Origin: an uncultured Draconibacterium sp.
Lineage (GTDB): Bacteria; Bacteroidota; Bacteroidia; Bacteroidales; Prolixibacteraceae
DNA length: 64,000 nucleotides
Reading direction: 5' to 3'
Assembly: GCF_963674925.1 (NCBI RefSeq)
Contig: NZ_OY771649.1
Span: 558,001 to 622,000, forward strand
Within the stretch, counting starts at the first letter, position 1. Each line of letters starts with the position of its first letter. Below, piece after piece: positions 51,818 through 59,695 of the stretch. Under the pieces are notes generated by a model. The model did not search any database, was not told where the DNA came from, and saw nothing but the letters and a program-made list of their open reading frames with translations. A program made the translations under genes and the position numbers.

Positions 51818-52783
51818 TTAATATGAGTATCTCCAATCTATTGCCTTTTGTATTTTATGGCGCAGAAACAGATAGGCTGCGGCTAGAACAACAACAAAAA
51901 GAAGAAGCACGAAGTAGTTCATGTAATTATTTGTAATTAGCAGAATTACGGAAATATTTATAATGCCCTGTATTAACCCATAGCTTAAGGAAACTTTAAT
52001 ATGTGACCACTTATATTCGTTACTTAAAAACTGATATAAGTGAGTTCTATGTGCCTCAAAAATATTTTCGCGACGGAATAATCGTATAAGAATGGTTACA
52101 ACAGTATCGATACCATAAATAGCAAAAAACAAAATATATTCTATCCGACCTGTTGTTAATATTAGTGAGATAATTGCCCAGGCAAGTATGAAAGCTAAGC
52201 TTATGCTTCCAACATCACCTGCAAAAGTCTTTGCGCGTCGGCGAAAATTAAAGAACAGGAAAATAAGGATGGAGTTAATCAGTGTTATAATTAATTCTGA
52301 AGGAATAAATGGAATGGATTGATTAAGCCAAAGAAATGTACATAGTGAAACTAATCCGTATATTCCTGTAATACCATTTATCCCATCCATAAAATTAAAG
52401 GCGTTGATCCATCCCAAAGTCAATATATATATTAGAACAATACCATACCATGGAAGGCCAAAGATTTGTATTTGCCATAAGAGCACGGTAGTCGCGACTA
52501 TATGAATCAACAATCTACTACTCGAACTAAGGAGTATTATATCATCTATAAAACTTATAACCGCTATCAATAATAATGCTGCAATGATCCATGGGTCTGT
52601 TTTTCCGTATAATAGATACCATAAAACCGCAGCAATGGGAAAGATTATACCTCCACCGCGAACAGTTACATATTGATGAGAACTTCTGTCGTTAGGCTTG
52701 TCTACTATGTTTAAAATCCTTGCAATTTTGATGTAAGCCAATAAAATTGCGGTAAGAGTAAAGAAGACTATTGCGTATAACAT
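51818..52783 (-). CDS. WecA/WbpL-family sugar-phosphate transferase
   Basis: 321 residues, about ten membrane helices. DRSSHQYVTVRGGGIIFPIA (about 35-54), NAFNFMDGINGITG (Asp-rich cytosolic loop) and AKTFAGDVGSISLAFILAWA are the MraY/WecA/WbpL signature. It transfers an N-acetylhexosamine-1-phosphate to undecaprenyl phosphate and so starts the polysaccharide repeat. Pairing with the downstream epimerase and the WbpM-type dehydratase suggests a FucNAc or QuiNAc first sugar. It starts 10 bp after the epimerase. Confidence 0.87.
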   Translation of the reverse strand: MLYAIVFFTLTAILLAYIKIARILNIVDKPNDRSSHQYVTVRGGGIIFPIAAVLWYLLYGKTDPWIIAALLLIAVISFIDDIILLSSSSRLLIHIVATTVLLWQIQIFGLPWYGIVLIYILTLGWINAFNFMDGINGITGIYGLVSLCTFLWLNQSIPFIPSELIITLINSILIFLFFNFRRRAKTFAGDVGSISLAFILAWAIISLILTTGRIEYILFFAIYGIDTVVTILIRLFRRENIFEAHRTHLYQFLSNEYKWSHIKVSLSYGLIQGIINISVILLITNNYMNYFVLLLFVVVLAAAYLFLRHKIQKAIDWRYSY

Positions 52784-52793
52784 CTTCCGATAA

Positions 52794-53729
52794 TTAGAAT
52801 GATAAAATCGTTTTGATAATACCTCGTTCTGCCTTCATTGGCATTTTCTCAACTTGTAAAGCTTTCTTTAGCTTTTCATTTGATACAACATACGATTCTG
52901 TTAATTTTTTAAGACGCTCCGAATTGATCGGTAAATGAATAATGTCGCCCAATTTGGCGAGGGATTGAATTATCCTTTTATTGATACACCAAATGTGAGC
53001 TTTTTTCCCTTTTGAGTGCGCAATAAGTTCAATAAGTTTATTAGTTGAAAGAACTTCGTCATCAGCAATTTGGTAGGTTCCGGGTTTTATGTCTTTTTGA
53101 AGTAATGCATTTATAACGAATGCAAGGTTATCAATAGATGTAAAAGATCGTTCATTTTCAAAACTACCCAAAGGCCATGGAATTCCGCTGGCAACTTGTT
53201 TGTAAAGCAGGTTTAAATTCCCTTTGTTCCCGGGGCCATGAATCATACACGGACGGAGTATATATAGCTTTTTATTTTTCGGCAATGTAATACCATGCAA
53301 ATAGTTTTCGGCTGCAAGTTTCGACTTGCCATAAGGCGTTTTCGGATTAGGGAATTCTGATTCATTTAGACGGTTTCCTTTAACCTCATCAGCAACTGCT
53401 TTTACAGAGCTAAAAAATATAAATTTTGAAGCCTTGGAATGTATGAAAAATTCAAAAATCTGTTTCGTTAACTCCACATTTATTTCAAAATACGATGCTT
53501 CATCGGTCGTGTTTTTTACATCGTGAGCCTTGCCAGCTAAGTGTATTATAGTATCAAATTCTTCGTTCTTTTTTTTATTTAGGTCATCCCAAAAAATGAA
53601 TTCATCATATACATGATCTTCCGGTTGAAATATATCCATGGCAATGAGTTGGGCTACTAACTCTGATTTTATGGATTTTGCAAGATTTGTTCCGACAAAA
53701 CCAAATGCACCGGTTATTAGAATATTCAT
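52794..53729 (-). CDS. NAD-dependent epimerase/dehydratase (WbpV-like)
   Basis: 311 residues, extended SDR: ITGAFGFVGTNLAKSI (residues 4-19), HLAGKAHDVKN, FFSSVKAV (Ser), and TPYGKSKLAAENYL with Y-x3-K. Gene pair with a WbpL-type transferase matches the wbpV/wbpL arrangement, where the enzyme reduces or epimerises the 4-keto-6-deoxy-GlcNAc produced by the WbpM-type dehydratase. The specific stereochemistry cannot be read out. Confidence 0.83.
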   Translation of the reverse strand: MNILITGAFGFVGTNLAKSIKSELVAQLIAMDIFQPEDHVYDEFIFWDDLNKKKNEEFDTIIHLAGKAHDVKNTTDEASYFEINVELTKQIFEFFIHSKASKFIFFSSVKAVADEVKGNRLNESEFPNPKTPYGKSKLAAENYLHGITLPKNKKLYILRPCMIHGPGNKGNLNLLYKQVASGIPWPLGSFENERSFTSIDNLAFVINALLQKDIKPGTYQIADDEVLSTNKLIELIAHSKGKKAHIWCINKRIIQSLAKLGDIIHLPINSERLKKLTESYVVSNEKLKKALQVEKMPMKAERGIIKTILSF

Positions 53730-53933
53730 AGGTTTTTATATTTTTATCCAACCACAGCATATTTATTATGATCAAAAATTAAGGTCTATCATTGATTTAG
53801 ATAGAAAATATGATTTAACAATAATTAATGTGATCTGATAAATGGTTTAAGATAATTTGTGTGTATTTCTTTGAAGCAATTATGAAACAGATGCAACTGA
53901 CTAATTTTTATTAATTTTTTGATTCCGTCAGAA

Positions 53934-54776
53934 TTATCCCAATTTAACTATCTTAGTATTCTCCCAATCAATTTGAATGTCAGCTTGTAATATGCTTATC
54001 GTTTCGAAGTTATCTAACCACATCTCAAATTTATTGAAAGAACGTTTTAATCCATAGTAGGATTTGAATTTCCGTTTTAGACTTAGTTGTGGTAAAATCG
54101 GTTGACCATGATCGAAATCTCTTGGGTGAAAATAACTCATAACATAGTCAGATTGATTGGTCCATTTATTAATTAGTGGGAGAGGGATCAGCCTGAAAAA
54201 TCCGCCTCCTGAAAAAACAACATTTGTATGAAATATTTTACGAGTGTTCATAGGGAATTCTTTCAATTCAAAACCGTTGTATTTTATTCGTGAGGGATTG
54301 CTAATCCCAAAGTTCGGAAATCCACCATAATCGTGATCAGCCGGAAAAACAGAACAATCAATTTGAATTCCCAATCGATGTAAAACCTCAAATGCCCATG
54401 GAGTATTATGGGTTATTGAAAATCCCGGAGCCCTATACATAATTATTTTTTCCCCAATAATATCTTCAATTAACTTAATTGCCTTTTCAGTATTGTGGTA
54501 GAATGTATTATGGTCCATTTGGTGAACTAAATTATGTGATAAAGAGTGACAGCCAATTTCATGTCCATGATTATGAATTGTTTGTACAACTGCGGGGTAT
54601 TTCTCTGCAATCCATCCAAGAATAAAAAAGGTTGCTTTTATTTTTCTTTCATCGAGAAGATGAAGAATTTTATCAACAGATTCGAAAATTCTTGTTTCAT
54701 ATTTTGTCCATGTAGACATGTCTGAAATAAAATCACAGTGAAACCACTCTTCTATGTCAAATGTTAAAATATTCAT
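53934..54776 (-). CDS. Polysaccharide deacetylase family protein
   Basis: 280 residues, NodB-like deacetylase. FDIEEWFHCDF (catalytic Asp and metal region), HEIGCHSLSHNLVHQM with the H-x3-H metal ligands, and YRAPGFSIT (motif 3) are visible, and the C-terminal YVMSYFHPRDFDHGQP supplies motif 5. It belongs to the group with a DUF3473-type C-terminus found in exopolysaccharide loci. No signal peptide, so action on a cytosolic or inner-membrane glycan intermediate is likely. Its start overlaps the ATP-grasp gene by 4 bp. A broken copy of its 5' end lies at 56521-56707. Confidence 0.88.
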   Translation of the reverse strand: MNILTFDIEEWFHCDFISDMSTWTKYETRIFESVDKILHLLDERKIKATFFILGWIAEKYPAVVQTIHNHGHEIGCHSLSHNLVHQMDHNTFYHNTEKAIKLIEDIIGEKIIMYRAPGFSITHNTPWAFEVLHRLGIQIDCSVFPADHDYGGFPNFGISNPSRIKYNGFELKEFPMNTRKIFHTNVVFSGGGFFRLIPLPLINKWTNQSDYVMSYFHPRDFDHGQPILPQLSLKRKFKSYYGLKRSFNKFEMWLDNFETISILQADIQIDWENTKIVKLG

Positions 54777-55945
54777 CTAAAGTATTTGTTGTACTGGTCT
54801 TTTTTTCCATTGTTCCATTGAGCAAAATCTGTGTCCCAGTTGTCATTACCTTCAATTAGCATAATTCCTGAGTCAGTAACGGCAACATCCCAACCTATGG
54901 AATGCAAGCCATAAAAAAGCTGATGAGCTTTCTTTACATATTCTATAATTTCTTGCCAAAGTGGGAGCTTTTTATTCTCATAAACAATTCCAGTATTAGG
55001 ATGCTTATCACTCTTTGTGCCTAGTCCAGGTTTGAAGAATCCCCATTTTTCGAGAGTACCATCCTCTATATTTATCCCTACGGATATTCCACCAGAGGAC
55101 CAGTTATCGGAATGTCTTCCGTTAGCTCCCATTCTGAAGATTGCACATAAAATCTGTATCTCATCATTGTCGCGTATTGTTACAACACGAATAGTGTTTA
55201 TCGAGTTGGGGTGAAAAATTGCATAATCTGTACTTTGATTAGTTATTCGCTCCTGTACAATCCATCTATCGTTACCGATGATATCTTTAAACTTTTGTAA
55301 TGGAACGGAATTGTTGTTAATTACAATCTCTTTATTCTTTATTTGTAACTTAAGTATATCATTTGGCATGCCTCCTCCATAACTCACCTCGCGTTTGCAG
55401 AATGTATCAAAATCGTAATCTATTAAATTTTCCAGTTGTACAAATTTTTTCTCGGAGTGTATAAAAACTACACCATTATTTATCATTGCAATATTAGAAG
55501 GGGTGTTGATACCTACGCCTTTGCAGAATCCTTCAAAAACAAATTTATCGCGAAGGAGGCATACAAAATTATATGGATCATACTGGGGATGTTGAGAATG
55601 TTGGTTTTTACTATTGCGAGCATGTGCAAATTTTAGCCAAGGGATATAATTCTTTGTAATTTGATGGGTTTTTCTATCCAAACCAAAGAAAAAATATTTT
55701 TTATTGATTTCCCCTGTGCGAAATATGTATAATAGCTGTTCAAGAAAGATTTGAAGTTCACCTTTAAGTTTACATTCCGGGTAATATGATTGGTTTTTAA
55801 CGTATAGCTTCCAGTTTTGAATCAATACCACCGGGAAGATTAACCGACCAGCGGTTTTACCCCCATGATAGATGCAACGGTCTAGAAATGATAGACCATA
55901 GAAATACATCAATGAGACACCCTTTTTTAAACTACTTATATTCAT
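54773..55945 (-). CDS. Sugar-transfer-associated ATP-grasp protein
   Basis: 390 residues, ATPgrasp_ST type. Recognisable: SINTIRVVTIRDNDEIQILC, FRMGANGRHSDNWSSGGISV, KHPNTGIVYENKKLPLWQEI and SIGWDVAVTDSGIMLIEGND. ATP-grasp ligases of this group sit with glycosyltransferases in surface polysaccharide loci and may form an amide or peptide bond on a sugar; no reaction is proven for this one. Starts overlap: 1-bp TAATG with the acyltransferase above, 4 bp with the deacetylase below, so the three are translationally coupled. Confidence 0.83.
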   Translation of the reverse strand: MNISSLKKGVSLMYFYGLSFLDRCIYHGGKTAGRLIFPVVLIQNWKLYVKNQSYYPECKLKGELQIFLEQLLYIFRTGEINKKYFFFGLDRKTHQITKNYIPWLKFAHARNSKNQHSQHPQYDPYNFVCLLRDKFVFEGFCKGVGINTPSNIAMINNGVVFIHSEKKFVQLENLIDYDFDTFCKREVSYGGGMPNDILKLQIKNKEIVINNNSVPLQKFKDIIGNDRWIVQERITNQSTDYAIFHPNSINTIRVVTIRDNDEIQILCAIFRMGANGRHSDNWSSGGISVGINIEDGTLEKWGFFKPGLGTKSDKHPNTGIVYENKKLPLWQEIIEYVKKAHQLFYGLHSIGWDVAVTDSGIMLIEGNDNWDTDFAQWNNGKKDQYNKYFR

Positions 55946-56508
55946 TACAAATCTCTTTTTTTTATAAGTTTAGCAGGGATCCCTCCAACAACGCAATATT
56001 GAGGTACATCTTTGGTAACAATAGATCCTGCAGCAATGACGACTCCATCTGCAATTGTAACTCCAGATGTAACAACACTATTTGCACCTATCCATACATC
56101 GTTTCCAATTACTATATCAGCTTCAGTTCGTTGTTGATATACCATCGGGATTCCATTTTGAATCATCCCGTGATTTCCACTGAATAATTTTGCACCCGGA
56201 CCAACTAATACATTGTCTCCAAATATTATTTTAGAGTTCTTTTCTGCCCATATACAGCAATCCATTGTTATGCGTACATTATTCCCCATTGTTATATTTT
56301 GTGCATTTCTAATTGATGCTCTGGTATGAATCCTTACATATTTACCTTTCTTTAACAGCCTTTTTCTCCATATAACATGCTCGTGTATGAAATAAAAAAA
56401 ATTTGAGATTAAGGCACCTAAAAGGCTTATGGAGATAGTTCCTTCAATGATCTCAATTAAGAAAGATCTGAGTTGTCCTTTATACCAAGGAGTTACTTGA
56501 GTATTCAA
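55945..56508 (-). CDS. Hexapeptide-repeat acyltransferase, copy 1
   Basis: 187 residues. Left-handed beta-helix with [LIV]-G-x4 turns: NITMGNNVRITMDCCIWAEK, IVIGNDVWIGANSVVTSGVT, IADGVVIAAGSIVTKDVPQY, and a WbbJ/VatD-type ending VVGGIPAKLIKK. O-acetyl or N-acyl transfer to the glycan is likely. Related in fold and tail to the acyltransferase at 57877-58434 in the second module. Confidence 0.87.
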   Translation of the reverse strand: MNTQVTPWYKGQLRSFLIEIIEGTISISLLGALISNFFYFIHEHVIWRKRLLKKGKYVRIHTRASIRNAQNITMGNNVRITMDCCIWAEKNSKIIFGDNVLVGPGAKLFSGNHGMIQNGIPMVYQQRTEADIVIGNDVWIGANSVVTSGVTIADGVVIAAGSIVTKDVPQYCVVGGIPAKLIKKRDL

Positions 56509-56520
56509 GATATTTATTTT

Positions 56521-56707
56521 TTTATTATACTTCTGGCGAACAAGAAATGCATAAGGAAAAAGGTTGCTCTAATTCTTCTATCATCAAGAAGAGAAAGAAT
56601 TCTGCCGAAAGATCTGAAAATCCTTGTTTCATATTTCAACCACGTAGACATGTCTGAAATAGAATTAGAGGGAAACCAACTTCTAGGAAAGAAGTGAGAA
56701 TTTTCAT
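56521..56707 (-). pseudogene. Frameshifted 5' remnant of a polysaccharide deacetylase
   Basis: Read on the minus strand, ATGAAAATTCTCACT and the following bases align closely with the first 150 or so bases of the intact deacetylase gene at 53934-54776. The stretch TTTCAGACATGTCTAC is identical in both, and ATATGAAACAAG follows in each. A one-base deletion after codon 10 throws the frame into a stop (LRGW-like reading, then TGA). In the restored frame it reads SDMSTWLKYETRIFRSFGRI, then ATFFL, matching SDMSTWTKYETRIFESVDKI, ATFFI. Homology stops near 56560, and the rest of the gene is gone. It lies directly between the second ATP-grasp gene and the first acyltransferase, exactly where a deacetylase would be expected in a duplicated module. 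Confidence 0.85.
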
Positions 56708-57874
56708 TTAGTTCATTCCTTTTTTTGTTGCTCTGAATCGGGGATCCAATTGTTTTAAAAGACTGCCGATTGTTCCATATATAAATGGTTTTAAATCATC
56801 TAAACTTCCATCTTGAAGAGACTGGTGACTGCTAAAAAGTTGATTGAACCACTTCGGTTTGGTCTTAAATCTGTTTTTTGATTTTACAAACCATAAAAAA
56901 TCTAAACCTAAATAGCGCAAGTAAGTACCTGGCGTATAATTGAATTTTTTTGGTGTCAGCTTTAGTGAAGTACTTACAATATTCTCGGCAAAATCAACTC
57001 CGGCTGAGTATGAGGCTTTTATACATGCTGGTATTCTTGGATTGATTTCCATTATTTTAATAATATTGTCTCGTGGGTCTTCGATTAAATCAAAATCGGC
57101 AAATCCTTCCCAATTAATCTTTTTAAGTACCTTATAACACAGCTGTACCAAATCTTTTCTGTCAATAGTTTGATTGAAGCAACTGCTTCCGCCTTTTTCA
57201 GGATAAAACCTCATTTTATGGATAACTGTTGAGTTTATTAATTCTTTTTTGTATACAAATAGTTCAACTTTAAATTGTTTGCCTCCTGGTGGAATATATT
57301 CTTGCAAATGGCAATTCCCGTATTCTTTAACGATCTGAGGTAATTTTGACCTCATTTTTTCTACTGAATTAACAATTGCAAATCCTCTGGCTCCACTCGT
57401 TTCGTTGGGTTTAATTAAAGCAGGAAAAGATATGTTTGCATGAGCAATTTCAATCTCAGGAATAGACAAATCAATGGTTCTGGGATGAGGAAAATTATTT
57501 TCAAAACAAAGATTCATCAGTTGATTCTTATCATATCCTTTCATGAAAGTCTTATAATTTGGAATTATACAATTCGTATATGTTGCAATTTGTTTTTTAT
57601 ACAAACTCATATAACGGGCAGAATCATCATTCATCGGAATTATAACATCTATTTTATTGTTAACAATGAGTTGCATGAGACTTTCATGATAATTTGAGAT
57701 ATTATCTTTTTTGGTAGATGGAAATATGAGTCTTTTGTCCGCGTATTTTGTATTATATCCGTATGAGTTTTTAGTCTCACATAATAGAATTACATAATAC
57801 CCCAGTTTTTTTAAACTTTTGGCAACAGGTAATGCTTGAATCGTCTGACCGTCAAGAATTGCAACTGTTATCAT
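56708..57874 (-). CDS. ATP-grasp carboxylate-amine ligase, carbamoyl-phosphate-synthase-like
   Basis: 388 residues. Rossmann-like N-terminus MITVAILDGQTIQALPVAKS, then the ATP-grasp domain (about 115-310) with FPALIKPNETSGARGFAIVN, NCHLQEYIPPGGKQFKVELF, GFADFDLIEDP and IKIMEINPRIPACIKASYSA. It is a different ATP-grasp subgroup from the one at 54773, closer to carbamoyl-phosphate synthase large chain and to D-Ala ligase-like enzymes. It probably joins an amino acid or carboxylate to a sugar or lipid-linked intermediate. 2 bp after the acyltransferase, so coupled. Confidence 0.82.
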   Translation of the reverse strand: MITVAILDGQTIQALPVAKSLKKLGYYVILLCETKNSYGYNTKYADKRLIFPSTKKDNISNYHESLMQLIVNNKIDVIIPMNDDSARYMSLYKKQIATYTNCIIPNYKTFMKGYDKNQLMNLCFENNFPHPRTIDLSIPEIEIAHANISFPALIKPNETSGARGFAIVNSVEKMRSKLPQIVKEYGNCHLQEYIPPGGKQFKVELFVYKKELINSTVIHKMRFYPEKGGSSCFNQTIDRKDLVQLCYKVLKKINWEGFADFDLIEDPRDNIIKIMEINPRIPACIKASYSAGVDFAENIVSTSLKLTPKKFNYTPGTYLRYLGLDFLWFVKSKNRFKTKPKWFNQLFSSHQSLQDGSLDDLKPFIYGTIGSLLKQLDPRFRATKKGMN

Positions 57875-57876
57875 TT

Positions 57877-58434
57877 TTATTTATTTCTGTATTTTAAAAT
57901 TTTAATCGGAACACCACCAACGACGGCATATTCTGGAACATTCTTGTTTACAACACTACCTGCAGCTATAACAGCTCCTTTTCCGATTGTCACATTGGCG
58001 AGAATTATTGAACCAGCGCCAATCCAAACATCATCTTGAATTACAATATCACCATCATAATAGTCTTGTTTTATACTTGGAGTATTAATGTCATCCGTCG
58101 AATGATTATAGGCAAACATCATTACCCCGGGGCCGGTATGTACAAAATTGCCGATACTTATAACTGCATTTTTTCTTCCTGCTTGCAGGACATTATTATG
58201 GTTTAGCAAACAATTCTCACCGATGCTGATCCTTTCAGCCTCACGTAGAATGACAGTTGGGTGAATTTTACTCTTTTTCCCAACGTTTAGTATTCTTCGC
58301 CCTCTAGCAAAATTAATTACAAAGTAGGAGAACAAATATGCAGTATGCCTGAAGAAAGAGTATGAAAATAAGGTTCTTATTATCATGCATAAATACTGAA
58401 AATGAGAGGGCCTATTAAATTCAACTTTTTCCAT
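57877..58434 (-). CDS. Hexapeptide-repeat acyltransferase, copy 2
   Basis: 185 residues, left-handed beta-helix: KIHPTVILREAERISIGENC, AVISIGNFVHTGPGVMMFAY, IVIQDDVWIGAGSIILANVT, IGKGAVIAAGSVVNKNVPEY, ending VVGGVPIKILKYR. Same domain family as the acyltransferase at 55945-56508, with which it shares order relative to an ATP-grasp gene. The last 14 bp of the WecG/TagA gene overlap its start. Confidence 0.87.
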   Translation of the reverse strand: MEKVEFNRPSHFQYLCMIIRTLFSYSFFRHTAYLFSYFVINFARGRRILNVGKKSKIHPTVILREAERISIGENCLLNHNNVLQAGRKNAVISIGNFVHTGPGVMMFAYNHSTDDINTPSIKQDYYDGDIVIQDDVWIGAGSIILANVTIGKGAVIAAGSVVNKNVPEYAVVGGVPIKILKYRNK

Positions 58435-59185
58435 ATACTTTTTTTATAAAAAGAATCCTTAAAATTTGGGGCACAATACTAAATAAAACGGATAAGGACC
58501 GATAGTTAACTCTTCTAGGTTGCTGAATTAAGCGATATATCCCTTCCATGCCAGCTTTCTGCATCCAAATTGGTGCCCGTTTTACATTTCCGGCTTGATA
58601 ATCAAATACTAATCCTACACCTATCAAGATGGATGAATCGATGCTTTTTATAAATAAATCCATAACCCGTTCCTGTTTTGGTGCTCCAAGTCCTAACCAA
58701 AAAAAAGTTGGTTTTAATTTATTTATTAGCTTTACTATTGCATCGTTGGCAAGTTCTTCAGGTGAACCAAAAGGAGGAGATACGGCCCCAACTATTTGAA
58801 GATTGGGATATTTTATTAGAAGGTTGTCCTTCATTTTCTGAATTACTTCTGGTGTACTGCCATACAGAAAATGTGTGTATTTTTCATTTTGTGTGGTGCT
58901 ACAAATGCTTTCAAATAAATCTGGCCCTGAGGTCTTTTTGACTTGTTTTAATCCTGAAGCATGTGCGTACCATTCAATAGGCTTACCATCCGGAACTGTT
59001 AAAAACGAGCTATTTAAAATTCGACAATAATCTGGATCGTGGTTCCCTATATACGTTGCCCTCGTATTAATAACACAAACATAGGCGGGAGTTTTGCTAT
59101 TTGCTTGTTCCATGATAAGTTTTACAGCATCGTTTAAATCAGTAATACTTATTCCAACATTTTGAATTTTAAATCTATCTCTCAT
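58421..59185 (-). CDS. WecG/TagA/CpsF-family glycosyltransferase
   Basis: 254 residues. ISITDLNDAVKLIM at the N-terminus, then LTVPDGKPIEWYAHASG, and FFWLGLGAPKQERVMDLFIK with GVGLVFDYQAGNVKRAPIWM are the GT26 signature. These enzymes add the second sugar, often ManNAc(A), to an undecaprenyl-PP-linked GlcNAc, so it probably acts just after the WecA/WbpL-type enzyme. No membrane helix; peripheral on the inner membrane. Confidence 0.9.
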   Translation of the reverse strand: MRDRFKIQNVGISITDLNDAVKLIMEQANSKTPAYVCVINTRATYIGNHDPDYCRILNSSFLTVPDGKPIEWYAHASGLKQVKKTSGPDLFESICSTTQNEKYTHFLYGSTPEVIQKMKDNLLIKYPNLQIVGAVSPPFGSPEELANDAIVKLINKLKPTFFWLGLGAPKQERVMDLFIKSIDSSILIGVGLVFDYQAGNVKRAPIWMQKAGMEGIYRLIQQPRRVNYRSLSVLFSIVPQILRILFIKKVYGKS

Positions 59186-59695
59186 TTAACACTTATTTAC
59201 TTTTTAAGGTCATTTTTTTATCTGGATCGTTAAATAACGTATCATTCTATCTTAATAATTTCATACAATTTATTCTAGCCAAAAGCTGATTAAATTCCAT
59301 ACTGTATTTAATTAGCTTTAGAGTTATAGGGAGAGTTTGCTTTCTTACTTGAATTACAATCTTCTCCATTATTTTAGGTTATTAAATGAAATACCATTTG
59401 TATTATGAGCAAGCCATTTGATTAGTTCAACAAATTCTACATTGAGAACACGGCCTTTTCCGATGTATTAGATGGAAATAGAAATCATTCCTGTGGTATT
59501 GTCTACAGTCATGAAGAATTGTTTTCATTCTGTAAAATGAACCTCATTATCTAATTTCATTTTAGGCTAAAAAAATGTATTTCTAAGGCATAGTTGTATA
59601 GTAGTATTTTTCGGCCCAGATGTGGTATTTCTTGGAGCAAATGAGTTTTTTAGATTATAGTAAGTTTTGAATTATATGAAGGTTTATAAGGAATT
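59186..59695. other. 510-bp region with possible decayed coding sequence
   Basis: No intact gene. On the minus strand, a frame from 59560 to 59369 reads sensible peptides (FFMTVDNTTGMISISI, YIGKGRVLNVEFVELIKWLA) interrupted by two stops. A 40-residue frame (MEKIVIQVRKQTLPITLKLI...) then starts at 59369 overlapping the last stop as TAATG. This could be a dead small gene or chance. The rest is AT-rich spacer upstream of the WecG/TagA gene. Confidence 0.3.
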
